Positions 11,013 to 22,563 of a stretch of 64,000 bases of DNA are shown piece after piece. Source of the DNA: Adineta vaga (Eukaryota > Rotifera); the NCBI GenBank assembly GCA_021613535.1, contig CP075496.1:12586001-12650000 (forward strand), in the 5' to 3' direction. The notes under the pieces were generated by a model. That model made no database searches, had not been told where the DNA came from, and saw only the letters and a program-made list of their open reading frames with translations. Position numbers and translations under genes: made by a program. Numbering within the stretch: the stretch's first letter is position 1; each line of letters opens with the position of its first letter.

Positions 11013-13771
11013 CTATCTCGATGATGAATCCATTCGACGAGTACCACTGTTCGACGAATAAAGTTGAATCCATGCATCGAGTGACTGTTGACACACCTGA
11101 GGACGTTTTCCTAAAGAATAATATTATATGATAATTGTTCTTTCAATAAATATCAAGAAAAAATAATCATTTCCGACTTACCAACTTTTTGTTTAGCTAC
11201 TAATAGACCATTACTTGTAAAACCACAATCGAGCCATTGATGAAGTATTGCTTGTTCATGTCCAATCTACGATGAATATTTCTTATTTTTATCTTTTCAA
11301 TAAAATTAATTTTCATACTTCAGATGATGTAAGAAAATGAACGGGTAAAAGATTTCCATCACAATCCATCAATGGATGATAGAAAATTTGTTGATCATTA
11401 TTATCATTTTGTGGTTGAGTTATTAATGAAGATGATGATGACGATGGTGGACGTTGTTGAGTATCATTATCATGATTGAGAATTAAAGGTGATGATGAAC
11501 GTGATGATGATGAAGACGAGATATTAATACGTTCTTGCATAGGTACAAGAGCTGAAAAATGATTTCGAGTAAAACCGAGACATATCGGTGATTTTGAACA
11601 AAAATTCGTTTCCCAAAGTAATGGTAAATAGACACCTTGAAATCGAGCAAGACCAATAAAATATTCTCCACGATAGGATTTAACATTCGTTACACCATAG
11701 ACAATGATTGGTCGACGAAGTATATGTGACAATGCGAATATATGTGCATGTCCTAGACTTTCACCAGGTTGATTTGCAAATGTTAATACATCATTCCAAT
11801 CACTACGTAATTGATGTTCATCTTGTCGATATTGTTGTTTTTCAGCTACTAATCGTTCATATTCACTCCATCTTTCGAAAAATCTATTTCAATAAAAACA
11901 AAAATTAGAAAAAGAAACAAAGCTTCTATCGTTTGTCTTACTTATTTGAACCATTTTGTAGACATTCAGCCATGGCTCGACGTAATGTATTCTCTGTATC
12001 CCATACCCCTAGACAAACTTGTAGAACACTATCTAATAAACAATCACCATTCTTTCGATTCCATAATGCATATAAACGAGAATGAAATCGAGTGGTTACT
12101 TCACTATTCCAATTAATAATTCGATTGTCAATTTCAAGTTCTAGAAACAAAAAATAAAGGTAATAATAGAATTCAGTATGAATAATTATACCTTGTTGAA
12201 CTTGTTGATCAAGAATATCATCAAATATTTGTTGTTGTGTTCGATGAGAAAAATCACGAATTTCTAAATAAATGATGTTCAAACAGATTTATTTCTTTGA
12301 GAAAAGCTCACCTGCTGGTAGTACAGCTGTAAACCATTCTGTTAAAAAATAGGATTGAAAATCAGTAATTTTCTTTAATTTTAAGTGACTATGAAAAAAA
12401 TGTTGAATCATTCCATTAATTCGATTACAAATATTTGCTGGCACACGTCGTGGATGTGGAAGTTTCTTTTGTTGTCTCATTAATTGTTGAAATGCACTTT
12501 CAAATTTACAAAATTGTTCTATTTGTCCAGTTATATTTGCTAAATTTTTCAATGTACGTCCAACAAGATCAATTGATGAGAGATATGAACAACTAAGAAA
12601 TTGACTATCTTCAATAGTAATCTGTCGTGTTGGATCTCCACCACAAATTAAATATTCAAATACAATTGTTAATGAACCATGATCAAGTAATGTTTGACAA
12701 GCTTTTAACCACAAACGATCTGATGATGTTGAGGAAGTTTTTTTTTGATTTGATATAATACGTTTGTCTCCACTAAGACGATTATGTTTACTTTCTTTAT
12801 TAGATATTCTTTCAACATTGATATTTTCCATTGATTTATTAATAGCATTCATACGTTGTTCTTCATGAGTACCGATTAATATCGATGAACATGTGGATGA
12901 TGATGTTGATGTTGATGAACATGTCGGTGGTGTTGGAATAGGTGGATTTAAATTATTATTAGTATTATTATTATAACGTGAATTTCCACATGATATACAT
13001 TTTTTTGTTGCTGGATAATCTATAATAAATCAAATAATTTATATAAACGAAAGACAATCGAAGAAAAGAAGAAAAGAAATCTATCCTTTGTTGTTTACAT
13101 GACCTTGATCTTTAAGAGTTCGACGTGTTTTTATTGGCAAGGACGTTTTTTTATTCTATTAGATTATCTATTATTTTCTCATTTAATGGAGATTTCCAAG
13201 TTTGAATTATGAATAAAATGAAAATGGAATTCTTACTATCAGTTGTACATCGACTACAAGTCCATTTTCTTAAACGTTGAGCAATACGACGTGAATCAGT
13301 TATTGATGGTGGTGGTGAAATTCGTTCATTTATATTCGTATCGATAGATGGTTGAACAGGTGATACACGTGATATAGCAATTAAACGATATGATCCACAT
13401 TGAGTACAACGTACTGCTCGTGGATAATTAAGAAATGTACATTGATCACATGGCCATTTTTCAACTGAATCAATATATGTTGCTGGTATTTGTTGTTGAG
13501 CTTGTTCTTGTTGGGTATTCGATTCAGATGATGCATTTAATTGATAAATATCCGCTGAAGCTGCATTTATTGTTGATATTTTTGCTTGTCGACACATGGT
13601 ACATTTTTGTGCTACAGCAAAGTTTAAATATGTACATACTGAACAAACCCATTTATCTTCAATTATAGGCGTTGTTGCCATTGTATTCGAAGAATTTTTC
13701 TCCAAATCTTCATTTCGATGTTCAAAATCATCGATGGACGAATCGTCATCATCATCAATTGGATTATTCAT
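11013..13771 (-). CDS. ZRANB1: Ubiquitin thioesterase ZRANB1 / TRABID
   Basis: The gene starts at ATG 13769-13771 (MNNPIDDDDDSSIDDFEH) and ends at TAG 11013-11015. Three Npl4-type zinc fingers come first: KWVCSVCTYLNFAVAQKC, KWPCDQCTFLNYPRAVRC, and a third split by an intron (KWTCSRCTTD joined to NYPATKKCISCGNSRY). A helical ankyrin-like region follows (about 12310-13000), then the OTU protease domain. The catalytic Cys is in NRKNGDCLLDSVLQ, LSHILRRPIIVYGV and RFQGVYLPLLW follow, and the catalytic His is in GFTRNHFSAL. TRABID cleaves K29- and K33-linked (and K63) ubiquitin chains and acts in Wnt and other signalling. Low-complexity Ser runs (RSSSPL, PPSSSSSSL) sit in a loop after the His, at about 11400-11520. 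The start is preceded directly by an acceptor (TTTTTATCAG), so the leader is spliced or trans-spliced. Confidence 0.93.
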
Positions 13772-14532
13772 CTGATAAAAACAAGAAAAAAACAAAACAT
13801 CACGTTAGTAAACAGGTAAATATATCAATCAATTAAATAAATATATTTATATATATATATCTTGATAGATATATAAATATATTTTCATTTATTTACTGTG
13901 AATATATTTGTTGTTATTGTTCCAATATGAACATTGATACCAATAAAAACAATTGCTCATCGAAATTGAAAATTGAACAATAGAAACAAAAAATATATAT
14001 ATGTAAGTTTTTATTTTTATTTTCTAACGATTTGAGAATAAATATCTAAAAATAATCAATAAATTTTATTTTCTTGAATGTAATTCAAACCAATGATGAC
14101 GGCAACAGAAAAGTCACCTGCTTTCCTTCGTGCCTCGCTCGTTCTTGCAGCTACGTCTTCCTTTTCTTCCTGTTGCTTTTTCTTGCTCTGCGTCTATTTG
14201 TCTGCTTGGTTACTACGAATGAATATAATCAACCAATCGAATTCATCAACAAATCCTCTACAGATATATTATGCGAAAAAATAACTTTTTTCGTTCAAAA
14301 GAAAAACTATATTCTCAAGTATTTGAAATAAAAATTGCTCGTGTTTTCTTCATAATTAACAATGATTTTTAAGTTTTTTGTTGTTTTTTTTAACTGTTTC
14401 TTTTCTTTTTATAACAGATCAATACAAAACACACACATTAACAAAAACAAACGTAACATGTACGATTGATGATGATGTGACTTTGTTTGATGGAAATAAA
14501 CCGATGACTTTTTTTTGCGTTTTTCATTTATT
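13772..14532. other. Spacer with a possible ZRANB1 5' UTR exon
   Basis: Between ZRANB1 and RPLP2, both on the minus strand. A GC-richer patch at about 14118-14210 ends on the minus strand in CAG|GTGACT, a good donor that could pair with the acceptor before the ZRANB1 ATG, making it a noncoding first exon. Plus-strand open frames here overlap that patch and have no coding support. TA runs lie at about 13845-13860. Confidence 0.4.
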
Positions 14533-14951
14533 TTAATCGAATAAACCAAAACCCTAAAAAAACAAAACAAATCAAATTTAAATAGATGAATTTCATTTCT
14601 ATTAAAACTACAAACCATATCATCTCCTTCTTCATCCGATTCTTCTTTTTTCTTTTCTTCTTTCTTCGCTTCTTCTTTAGCACCACCTTTCTTAGCATCA
14701 CCTGCAGCTGCAGCTGGTGCACTGGCAGGTGCAGCAGCAGCACCACCACCAGTTGGTAAAGCTGAAAGTTTCTTTGTACCTTCGGCGATGATTTGTTCAA
14801 GATCTTTTCCTTTGCATGCATCGATTACTTTTTGTGCTTTGGTTTTGTCACAATCGATACCAACACTGCCGAGAATTTGCGATACAGTTGCAACATCGGG
14901 AGTGGCATTACCAGCAAGTACGGCTAAAACGTAGGCAGCAGCGTAACGCAT
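14533..14951 (-). CDS. RPLP2: 60S acidic ribosomal protein P2
   Basis: It starts at ATG 14949-14951 (MRYAAAYVLAVLAGNATPD). The globular part (VSQILGSVGIDCD and DLEQIIAEGTKKL) is followed by an Ala-rich hinge (GGGAAAAPASAPAAAA) and a Lys/Glu-rich tail. The conserved C-terminus SDEEGDDM-GFGLFD is completed by a second small exon after an intron with donor GTTTGT; without splicing the conserved GFGLFD would be lost. P2 pairs with P1 on the ribosomal stalk and recruits elongation factors. About 110 residues is the normal size. An AATAAA signal lies within a few bases after the stop. Confidence 0.96.
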
Positions 14952-15488
14952 TTTGATAGAATCGGTAATAAATTAGTTAAGAAACTTCTGAAAAAAGAAA
15001 AGAAACAGAAAGATGTTAAGAAAATTTCGAAATGATAAAATAACTAATAATAAACCAACAGAAGTATTTATCAAACCTCGACGAAAGAGGATAACTGATA
15101 TTGCATGATTGCATTAGAATATAAGAAAAAATAAACATACAATTGATTGGTAGAGATTTTCAACCAATCTAAAAATGAAGAAATAAGAAGAACATGAAAA
15201 ATTTTGTTTACTTTTATTATTCTCTTCTTTTACCATCGCTCTTATGTCATTTTGATTTCTATCAACTTATTTTGATGGTTTATATGAAATATCAATTAAA
15301 AGTGATTACATTCTAAATTACTTCTTTATCGAACAAGAAAAACAAGGCACACTCTCATTTTTGGTACTTTTTAATAATCCTTCAAGCTGGATAATCCACC
15401 TGATGTTGACATGCAGAGTTAGTTATTTTAATTGAAGCAATTAAAAGAGAAAAAGAGGTAGAAAGTATGTGTGTGTTTATTTCTTTAG
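14952..15488. promoter_or_regulatory. Divergent intergenic region, RPLP2 and PPP2R2
   Basis: About 540 bp separates the start of RPLP2 (minus) from the first recognised coding exon of PPP2R2 (plus). It must hold both promoters and the missing initiating exon of PPP2R2. No TATA box or other element can be named with confidence. Confidence 0.45.
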
Positions 15489-18283
15489 ATGCCGGTAATG
15501 ATGATGATTTACTCGAATGGTATCCATCACAAGTTAAAGGACCGGTCGATGATGAAGTACAAGAAGGTAGAATATTTTGATTGAATGGAACTTATTGTTC
15601 AAAAAAATGAGAAATCTTTTTTTAGCGGACTTAATATCTACTATTGAATTTAATGAAGATGGAGAATTTCTTGCCGTTGGAGATAAAGGTGGACGAATTG
15701 TGGTATTTCAACGTGAACAACAAGTAAGAAATATTTGTTGGAATAAAGACTTCCGTGATGGGAAAATTTAAACTTTTAGACGAAAACATCACCACGTCGT
15801 AATGAATATAATGTCTATATAACATTTCATTCTCATGAACCTGAATTTGATTATTTGAAAAGTTTGGAAATTGAAGAAAAAATTAATCAAATACGTTGGC
15901 TAAAAAGAAAAAATCAAGCACATTTTCTTCTTTCAACCAATGGTACATTGATCTCTCTTTTCCAACAATTACTATTCGATCTTTTGCTTACATTTAGATA
16001 AAACCGTTAAATTATGGAAAATTTCAGAAAAAACGAAACGAGCTGAAGGTTTTAATTTACGTGATGACAATGGTATAATACATTCAGCCAATCATATAAC
16101 CAATCTACGTATACCAGTGATACGACCGATGGAATTAATGGTTGAAGCAACACCAAAACGTGTCTTTGGCAATGCTCATACATATCATATTAATTCAATA
16201 TCATTAAACAGTGATCAAGAAACATTTCTATCTGCTGATGATTTACGTATTAATTTGTGGCATACAGAAGTAACAGATCAGAGTTTTAGTAAGTCATTTA
16301 AATGTTTTTCTTGCTCTATGAAAGTACATTGAATTAACAAATAATATTTACGTTTGATTTACTCATTCATGCATATATCAACGTTATTTTTGTTTAGAGT
16401 AATCATAGAATAATCGATGTCTAAGTATATATATATATTGAAGACCATTATGACAGAGAATTCAATCTTTTAATTTAAGTATGATGTTAAGAATATCTAA
16501 CATTTAAAATATCGATTGTATTGTAATTCATATGTATATATTCTTGTTTTCAGAAAAAAAGATTTCTATTTTTTTAACCTTGAATTGTTTTTTCAAAATC
16601 ATTCCTAATAAGCAAACATTATTATATCTAATTATCTGAAACATCCTGTCGAGAGTATCTTGAATTTGAACATAATCATCTAATCTTTTTACACATATCT
16701 GTAAATCGAACATCAATATTGTTTGACAATTATATGTTGTTGTAGTACAACGACTACTAACGAAATTCTTTTTAAAGTATAACATAAGATTATGATGATT
16801 TTGTGTTATGACAGTAAAGTCACGGATGAGATAATTGAACGTTTGTGTCCTTCTTTTTTTCTTCTCTTCAATAGTAATTATAAACATCATGGTTTTTCTT
16901 CAAGAAAAATGAAGTTGTCTGCTATCATTTATCCTTTATAATAATGAATGTCAGCATTTTCGCTGATTTAACATGAGAATCTTTAATTAGAGAAGAGATT
17001 GAAGAAAAATGAGGTTTGATTCATGAAAAAGGGAAATCAAGAAAAAGAAACACATATCTCTATTCAATAGAATCATTATTTCGATGATTGCTCATTGTAA
17101 TTCCTTTGAGAATATGCAAGGTGAAACACGAGAAATGCATATCCGGTTTAGTAAGAGAGAAAACACCTGTTGAATACTTTCATCAAAAAACAAAACGATT
17201 TCGTGTCAGAATATAAGGTATGATTGATTATCCTTGAGATTCTTTTTGATTCATTGAACTGGAATTCATCAGTATATCTGTAGTTGTTTCCGGTCGAGAA
17301 AAGAAACCATTGAAATTGTCGATTGTTTTCAAAAGTAGAAATTCATAACAAATAGACTTGTTAAAATTCTACGCGTCATAATTCCTAAAGAAGAATGATA
17401 AATATTTATTAGAATTTCTTTTCAATTAATTCTTTTCTTTATTTAGATATTGTCGACATCAAACCACCAAATATGGAAGATCTTACCGAAGTGATAACTG
17501 GTGCCGAATTTCATCCACGTGAATGTAATATATTTGTATACAGTAGTTCGAGAGGTATTATCCGTCTTTGTGACATGCGACAATCAGCTCTGTGTGATCG
17601 ACATTGCAAAGGTACATAGAAAAGAAAAGAAAAGATTTATGATTTATGTTTTGATTTAGTCTTCGAAGAACCTGAAGATCCAACGACACGAAGTTTCTTT
17701 TCGGAAATTATTTCATCTATAAGTGACATTAAATTCAGTCATTCAGGCAGATATATGCTGACACGAGATTTTCTCAACTTGAAGATTTGGGATTTACAAA
17801 TGGATAATAAACCAGTTGAAACTTATCCAATTCATGAATATCTTCGAACGAAATTATGTGTTTTATATGAAAATGATTGTATTTTTGATAAATTTGAATG
17901 CTGTTGGTCACCTCATGATGAGTAAGTGTTAATTTTGTTTTCTCAAAATAATCCATTGTTTGCTTTTCTGTAGTCATTTACTTACTGGTTCTTATCATAA
18001 TTTATTTAAAATAACATCACGTTCAACACGTAAAGACGCAATATTCGAAGCTTCTCGTGAACAAGCTATTCGACCACGACAATTATTAAAAGCCAAAAAA
18101 GTTCTCCCATCAGCTCGTCGAAATCGTCGTGATGAAATCAATCCGGATAGTTTAGAATTTCCCAAGAAAATTCTTCATTGTGCTTATCATCCTACAGATA
18201 ATATTATAGCAATTGCTACTGCACACAATCTTTTTACATATGTAGCCAAGGATTCATGTCCATCATCATCAGCATCATCCTAG
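15489..18283 (+). CDS. PPP2R2: PP2A regulatory subunit B55 (PPP2R2 family), start exon unresolved
   Basis: A WD40 protein spread over several exons. The first recognised exon (after acceptor TTCTTTAG) reads [20 protein letters not shown], matching the B55 N-terminal region. Then [148 protein letters not shown] and, at the end, [23 protein letters not shown] is at 18281-18283. B55 directs PP2A to substrates in mitotic exit and signalling. The ATG in the first exon is in the wrong frame (it would hit TAA after the next junction), so a short upstream exon must carry the true start; it was not found. One intron (16289-17446) is unusually long for this neighbourhood. Confidence 0.93.
16289..17446 (+). 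other. Long intron of PPP2R2
   Basis: A 1158-bp intron with donor GTAAGT and acceptor TTTAG joins DQSF to NIVDIKPPN in frame; the others in this gene are about 50-100 bp. It contains a 120-codon minus-strand open frame (16528-16890) that is Ile, Phe, Lys and Asn rich and has no recognisable domain. No mobile element could be recognised. Confidence 0.6.
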
Positions 18284-19038
18284 ACAAATAGACATACTTT
18301 TTTTTCTTCTTTTCTATTCAAATTAGATTATTGAAATGAACAAAACCAACATATATTTCTTCTTTCTTCGTTTGAGCATGTATTTTTTTTCTTCTTCTTC
18401 TTCTTCTCTTTTGTGTGCTTCTTATAAATCATCTTGAATAGCAGGTGAAAAGGAATTAGTCAGTGCATAGGAAAAGTCCTCAAAACTTTATTTATTTTTT
18501 CTTCGAAATGAACGTCTTTATTCTATGTAATATCATTCTCATTATGAAACCTCGGTGATTCAATCTATCCTCTATACTACAATGTCATTTCGTTTTTCTA
18601 TCCTTAAAATGGACCAGTGAGTTTTTTTTCTTCTTCTTTCGTTCTAACATCATTCTTTTTCTTTTCTAATATACACACATATACCATTCCATCTTGAAAA
18701 ATGTAATATGTGTCTATATAGTACTTATCTAACTTGTTCCCTTTTTGCTTCGTGTTGTTATTCTCAAAGAAAGGCATGTCTCTATTCTGTGTGTGTGTGT
18801 GTGTGTGTGTACGCGTAGTTTTTTTTATCACTCGACTTTTTTTCCTTACCATCGAATCAAAAAAACAAAGCAACAAACAAGAATGATTGTAACTGTCTAT
18901 TGTCTCTCTCTCTCTCTCTTTCTTTTTTTTCTTCATTCATCTGTCAGAAACTTTCAAAGAAAAACAACAAACAATAAAAAAAACCAAAGTTTTGAGAATT
19001 CATACATATTTACTTTCTATTTTCTTGTAGTACCTATT
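18284..19038. other. Intergenic with (GT)n microsatellite
   Basis: 3' flank of PPP2R2 and leader of the FAD synthase gene. It holds pyrimidine-rich tracts and a (GT)n run at about 18788-18810. The frame open upstream of the FAD synthase ATG crosses this low-complexity DNA and is not thought to be translated. An acceptor-like TTTCTTGTAG ends 9 bases before that ATG. Confidence 0.55.
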
Positions 19039-19728
19039 ATGACAGTTGACTATCTGCAATTAATAACGGATACAGAATTAAATGCTAAAATTCGTCATTC
19101 ATTCGATGTACTTGAGCAATGTTTAACGAAATATACACCTGATCAAATTGCAGTTGCATTCAACGGTGGAAAAGATTGTACGGTTGTTCTTCATCAATAT
19201 TCATTAGTATTACGGAAAAAATACGCACATTTAAATAAGAAACCGACTTTACGAGCTTTATTCATACATAACAAACCACAGTTTGATGAAGTTTTACAAT
19301 TTATTAATAAATGTGAACAAAATTATGAAATTGATTTGATTGAAATTAATGGTTGGATTAAAGATGCATTGTTTCAATTGAAATCTTCTCATCCGGAAAT
19401 ACAATGTATTATTATGGGATCACGTTTAACTGATCCGCACTCATCAAATTTAAATGATTTTTCATTGACAGATCCAACTTGGCCTGAATATATGAGATGT
19501 AATCCAATATTGAATTATTCTTGTAAAAATATTTGGACATTTTTAAGAACTTTTAATGTTTCTTATTGTCCATTGTATGACAAAGGTTATACATCTTTAG
19601 GTGATAAAGAAAGAACAATTCCAAATGCAAATTTACAATATTATAATAGTGCTACAGGTTTAGTTGAATATAAACCCGCTCATTCATTAGATGATGAAAC
19701 CAGTGAACGATATGGCCGAGAACAATAA
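19039..19728 (+). CDS. FLAD1: FAD synthase (FMN adenylyltransferase), PAPS-reductase-type domain
   Basis: A single exon of 230 codons starting MTVDYLQLITDTELNAKI. It matches the C-terminal FAD synthase domain of animal FLAD1 and yeast Fad1: AVAFNGGKDCTVVLHQY is the PP-loop, IIMGSRLTDPHSSNLNDFS and DPTWPEYMRCNPIL are the flavin-site region, and YCPLYDKGYTSLGDKERT follows. The enzyme makes FAD from FMN and ATP. Human FLAD1 long form also has an N-terminal molybdopterin-binding-like domain; none is seen here. The longer open frame from 18745 was rejected because its extra 98 residues are Phe/Ser/Cys-Val low complexity; an acceptor lies just before the chosen ATG. Confidence 0.92.
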   Translation: MTVDYLQLITDTELNAKIRHSFDVLEQCLTKYTPDQIAVAFNGGKDCTVVLHQYSLVLRKKYAHLNKKPTLRALFIHNKPQFDEVLQFINKCEQNYEIDLIEINGWIKDALFQLKSSHPEIQCIIMGSRLTDPHSSNLNDFSLTDPTWPEYMRCNPILNYSCKNIWTFLRTFNVSYCPLYDKGYTSLGDKERTIPNANLQYYNSATGLVEYKPAHSLDDETSERYGREQ

Positions 19729-20627
19729 ATCAAAATACACAGCAAAAGCACGAAACATTTTTATTTTATTCTATTTTTAGGTATTTAATTTATTGTTCTA
19801 GTTTAATGAATCTTTTTTTGTTGAACATATTATAAAAAATAATATGATCATCAATAAATTAATCATGTCAAATGTCAAACTACCTAGAGAAATGAAAGTG
19901 CAGCAAGTGAGAAAGTGTCATATTTTATTATATGAGATATCTTCTGATATGAAAGGGTACATATAAAGCAATTTTGTCAAATTCAATACTCTTTCTATAG
20001 TAAAATCAATCATGTAAACTAAAGATGTTTTGAAATCACAATATTTCGTCAACTAAACATGATTATTGTGTTTTTTTTTATTTCGAGCTTTTGAATACAT
20101 GATGTTAGAGTCTTGAAAGGTCATTTGGCAGCAGTCCATATTATAGTTTAAGATCAAACAAGAACAACAAATTTTGTAAAGTAGATCATTGAAATTTAAT
20201 ACTTTTTGCAGTCAGTAATAAAAGCAGCAAATACAAGAATTGTAATATCAAAATGTCCGACATCAACTGCTAATACCATTCGTATAGCTAGGATGAGCGT
20301 GGTTATCTCTTTTTTGCCCTCATCCACATCCTTTCTTTTTTCAATATCAAATTCATTCAAAATCGTTTTATCACCACAACTTTCGGGATCAATTTAATAT
20401 CTCTATAGGAAGTAATAACTGAATCGTTAACACGTACAAATCTGTCTCCTACAAGCTAAAAGAAAAAGTGAAATTCCATTCATCATACACACAAATTATA
20501 ACCTAAACATTTGAACAAGAGCGCCTATGAAAACAATAGAAGACAGAAAAAAGAAAAAACACTGTTTCGTTGTTTGAAAAGAAAAAGAAAGAAACAAAAA
20601 TCAATCATCTATAATCGAAAGACTCGA
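19729..20627. other. Intergenic, convergent 3' ends
   Basis: Lies between the FAD synthase (plus) and COX10 (minus). Apart from the possible coding remnant at 20206-20455 nothing is recognised. Confidence 0.5.
20206..20455 (-). pseudogene. Possible broken PDZ-like coding remnant
   Basis: On the minus strand, after an acceptor-like TTTTAG, the sequence reads LVGDRFVRVNDSVITSYRDI, which resembles the GD-x-x-x-x-VN core of a PDZ domain, and soon reaches TGA. A shifted frame then stays open for about 65 codons (from DPESCGDKTILNEFDIEKR to VDVGHFDITILVFAAF). Two adjoining open segments in different frames suggest a decayed gene or an unrecognised splice. The resemblance is short and could be chance. 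Confidence 0.25.
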
Positions 20628-22215
20628 TCACATTGGCACAGGTATTAATTCATTTCTTGAAGAAGAAGATTCTGATGTTGAATGAGTTTGTGTTTTGACT
20701 TGACGATGAATGACCATAAGTGTGAATAATAATGGTAAATATATCAGACTATAACGAAAAAGTTTTCTTGATGATTGTGCATCACGTTGACGATAGAATT
20801 TGTAAGAAAGATAGATTAAATAACCATTGACAGGTAATGTATCCAAAGCAAATAACCATGTCGTCATATCAATCGCTGGTGCAATTAATGAACAAGAAAG
20901 AAGTATCATTATTGAATAACGAAGTGATGTTACTAGACATAATCGTTCATGCGATACACACATCATTTTATAACCAGCACGATCATATTCACGTCTGATA
21001 TTCCAACTTAAAGAATTAAAATGTGGAAATTGCCATGCATAGAGTATGAAAGCAAGTAGAAGAGCACCTAGAAACAAATCATGTTGAAAGAAAAAAAAAA
21101 CTAGTAAATTTTATATTCACCTGAATCTATTGAACCAGTACATGCTGTCCAACCCATAACAGGCGGTATTGCTCCAACAATAGATCCTAGCCATGTATTG
21201 ATAATATGTTTGCGTTTCATCGGTGTATAAACACAGGTGTAAAGTAAAAAATTTGATAATCCAAGTAGACCAGTCAATGTATTACAACCTAATGTAAGAA
21301 GAGTTACACCTGAGATCAATGTTACAGTAGCAAAACCAATGGCATGTCGATAACTAAATAGATAAACAACAAAAGATAATCATTTTGAAGAGAAGAATTT
21401 GAGGAAACTCTGTACCTCATTTGACCAAGAACAAGAACACGATTTCGTGTACGTTTCATTTGTGCATCATATGGAATTTCCATCAATTGATTGATTGTGT
21501 TCGCTGAAGCTGATGTTAAAATAGTTCCAAGTGTTACGCATGCAAGCAATGGGATAGAAACTGGTAGAGGTGCAACAACAAAACCGTAAGCAGCAGTAGA
21601 AGCGACAAGAACTAAAGAAAAGTCATAGATTCATTAATAAAAACAAGTAAATACAGTTTTTTTTCTCATACTAGTGAGATTCTTCTTTGACAATCTTGTG
21701 TAATAATCACATAATTGTCTTATTGATACATGAGCATTTTTATTCAAATCTGTTGGAAGTATAGCAACTTCTTGTTCAGTTTCTTTGAATGTGTGTTTTG
21801 CTTCAACATCATCAGTTTTTATCGGCGGATCACAAAAGGGTTGCGATGCAGTCGATGCTGTTGTTGCTGGCGATGTTGTTGATGATGTAAGATCAATAAA
21901 ATTTTTTTCATTTTGTTTCAAAGTTGACGTAGAACTAGCAATCCATTCATCAGAATTTGTTACTTCAGATATTTTTGGACGTGGAACAGAAGCATATTTT
22001 CGACAAAAGACTAGCGATGTCTAAAAAATCAACAAAACAATTGATTAACTCAATATGATTTCGTTCAAATTATTTACAATAGGTGATGATCGAATAATCG
22101 ATGAAGATTGTCGAGAAAAATTTGATGAAAATAAATGAAGAGATTGCGTGCCAATACAATGAATTGTTAGACCATATCGAGGAGCAGCAATACAAGAGAA
22201 TAATAGACGATTCAT
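20628..22215 (-). CDS. COX10: Protoheme IX farnesyltransferase, mitochondrial (COX10)
   Basis: The gene starts at ATG 22213-22215 ([20 protein letters not shown]), with a basic, Ser-rich N-terminus lacking acids that looks like a mitochondrial targeting peptide. A Thr/Ser/Ala-rich linker follows, then a UbiA-type prenyltransferase with several membrane helices. The first active-site motif is [21 protein letters not shown] (N-x3-x-D region); [19 protein letters not shown] and [20 protein letters not shown] follow, typical of COX10. It converts heme B to heme O for cytochrome c oxidase in the mitochondrial inner membrane. Five or so exons with short introns. The stop is at 20628-20630. An acceptor-like TTTCAG lies directly before the ATG, and the preceding gene on the same strand ends only 111 bp upstream. 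Confidence 0.94.
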
Positions 22216-22326
22216 TCTGAAATTTAGCACATCTAGACACAAGAAAACATCTGACAAAGTGCTTGATTATAATTTAACAAAAAAAAGAACGAAATATAAA
22301 ACAAGAAGACTTTTCTTTTACTATCA

Positions 22327-22563
22327 TTATTCATCATCGAGTAAGGTTAATGCATCTGGTTTATGTGCTGCTTCTGCGCCTGTTTTGTCACTTTTGACAA
22401 GATATTGTGGATCATCTTTGGATGCTTTGACATGATGATCTTTAATTTGTGTCTCTGATGTTAATTTTTTAATAACAACACCTTCAATTGGACCATTCAA
22501 TGAATTCCATTGCACTTTATCACCCTTTTGAAATTCATCTGTCGATACTTTACTAGTTGGCAT
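22327..22563 (-). CDS. Hva1/TUDOR-domain small protein (DUF2945 type)
   Basis: An intronless 78-residue protein, MPTSKVSTDEFQKGDKVQWN to the C-terminus HKPDALTLLDDE. The pattern KGDKVQWNSLNGPIEGVVIK, a middle with QIKDHHVKASKDDPQYLVKS, and a C-terminal TGAEAAHKPDALTLL is that of the hypervirulence-associated-protein TUDOR family, which is common in fungi and bacteria and rare in animals. The family forms a small beta-barrel of unknown function in most hosts; no virulence role should be read into this animal copy. It lacks introns while its neighbours have several, which fits acquisition by transfer. It lies on the same strand as COX10, 111 bp upstream. Confidence 0.85.
   Translation of the reverse strand: MPTSKVSTDEFQKGDKVQWNSLNGPIEGVVIKKLTSETQIKDHHVKASKDDPQYLVKSDKTGAEAAHKPDALTLLDDE

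Noticed and set aside
14074-14331. Two overlapping plus-strand frames between ZRANB1 and RPLP2
   Set aside because: No start context or homology; the GC-richer patch is better explained as a minus-strand 5' UTR exon of ZRANB1.
16528-16890. 120-codon minus-strand frame within the PPP2R2 intron
   Set aside because: Composition is Ile/Phe/Lys/Asn-driven, with no domain, splice or promoter support; likely chance in AT-rich DNA.
18745-19038. N-terminal extension of 98 residues on the FAD synthase
   Set aside because: Crosses a (GT)n repeat and pyrimidine tracts; an acceptor just before the internal ATG and the domain start support the shorter protein.
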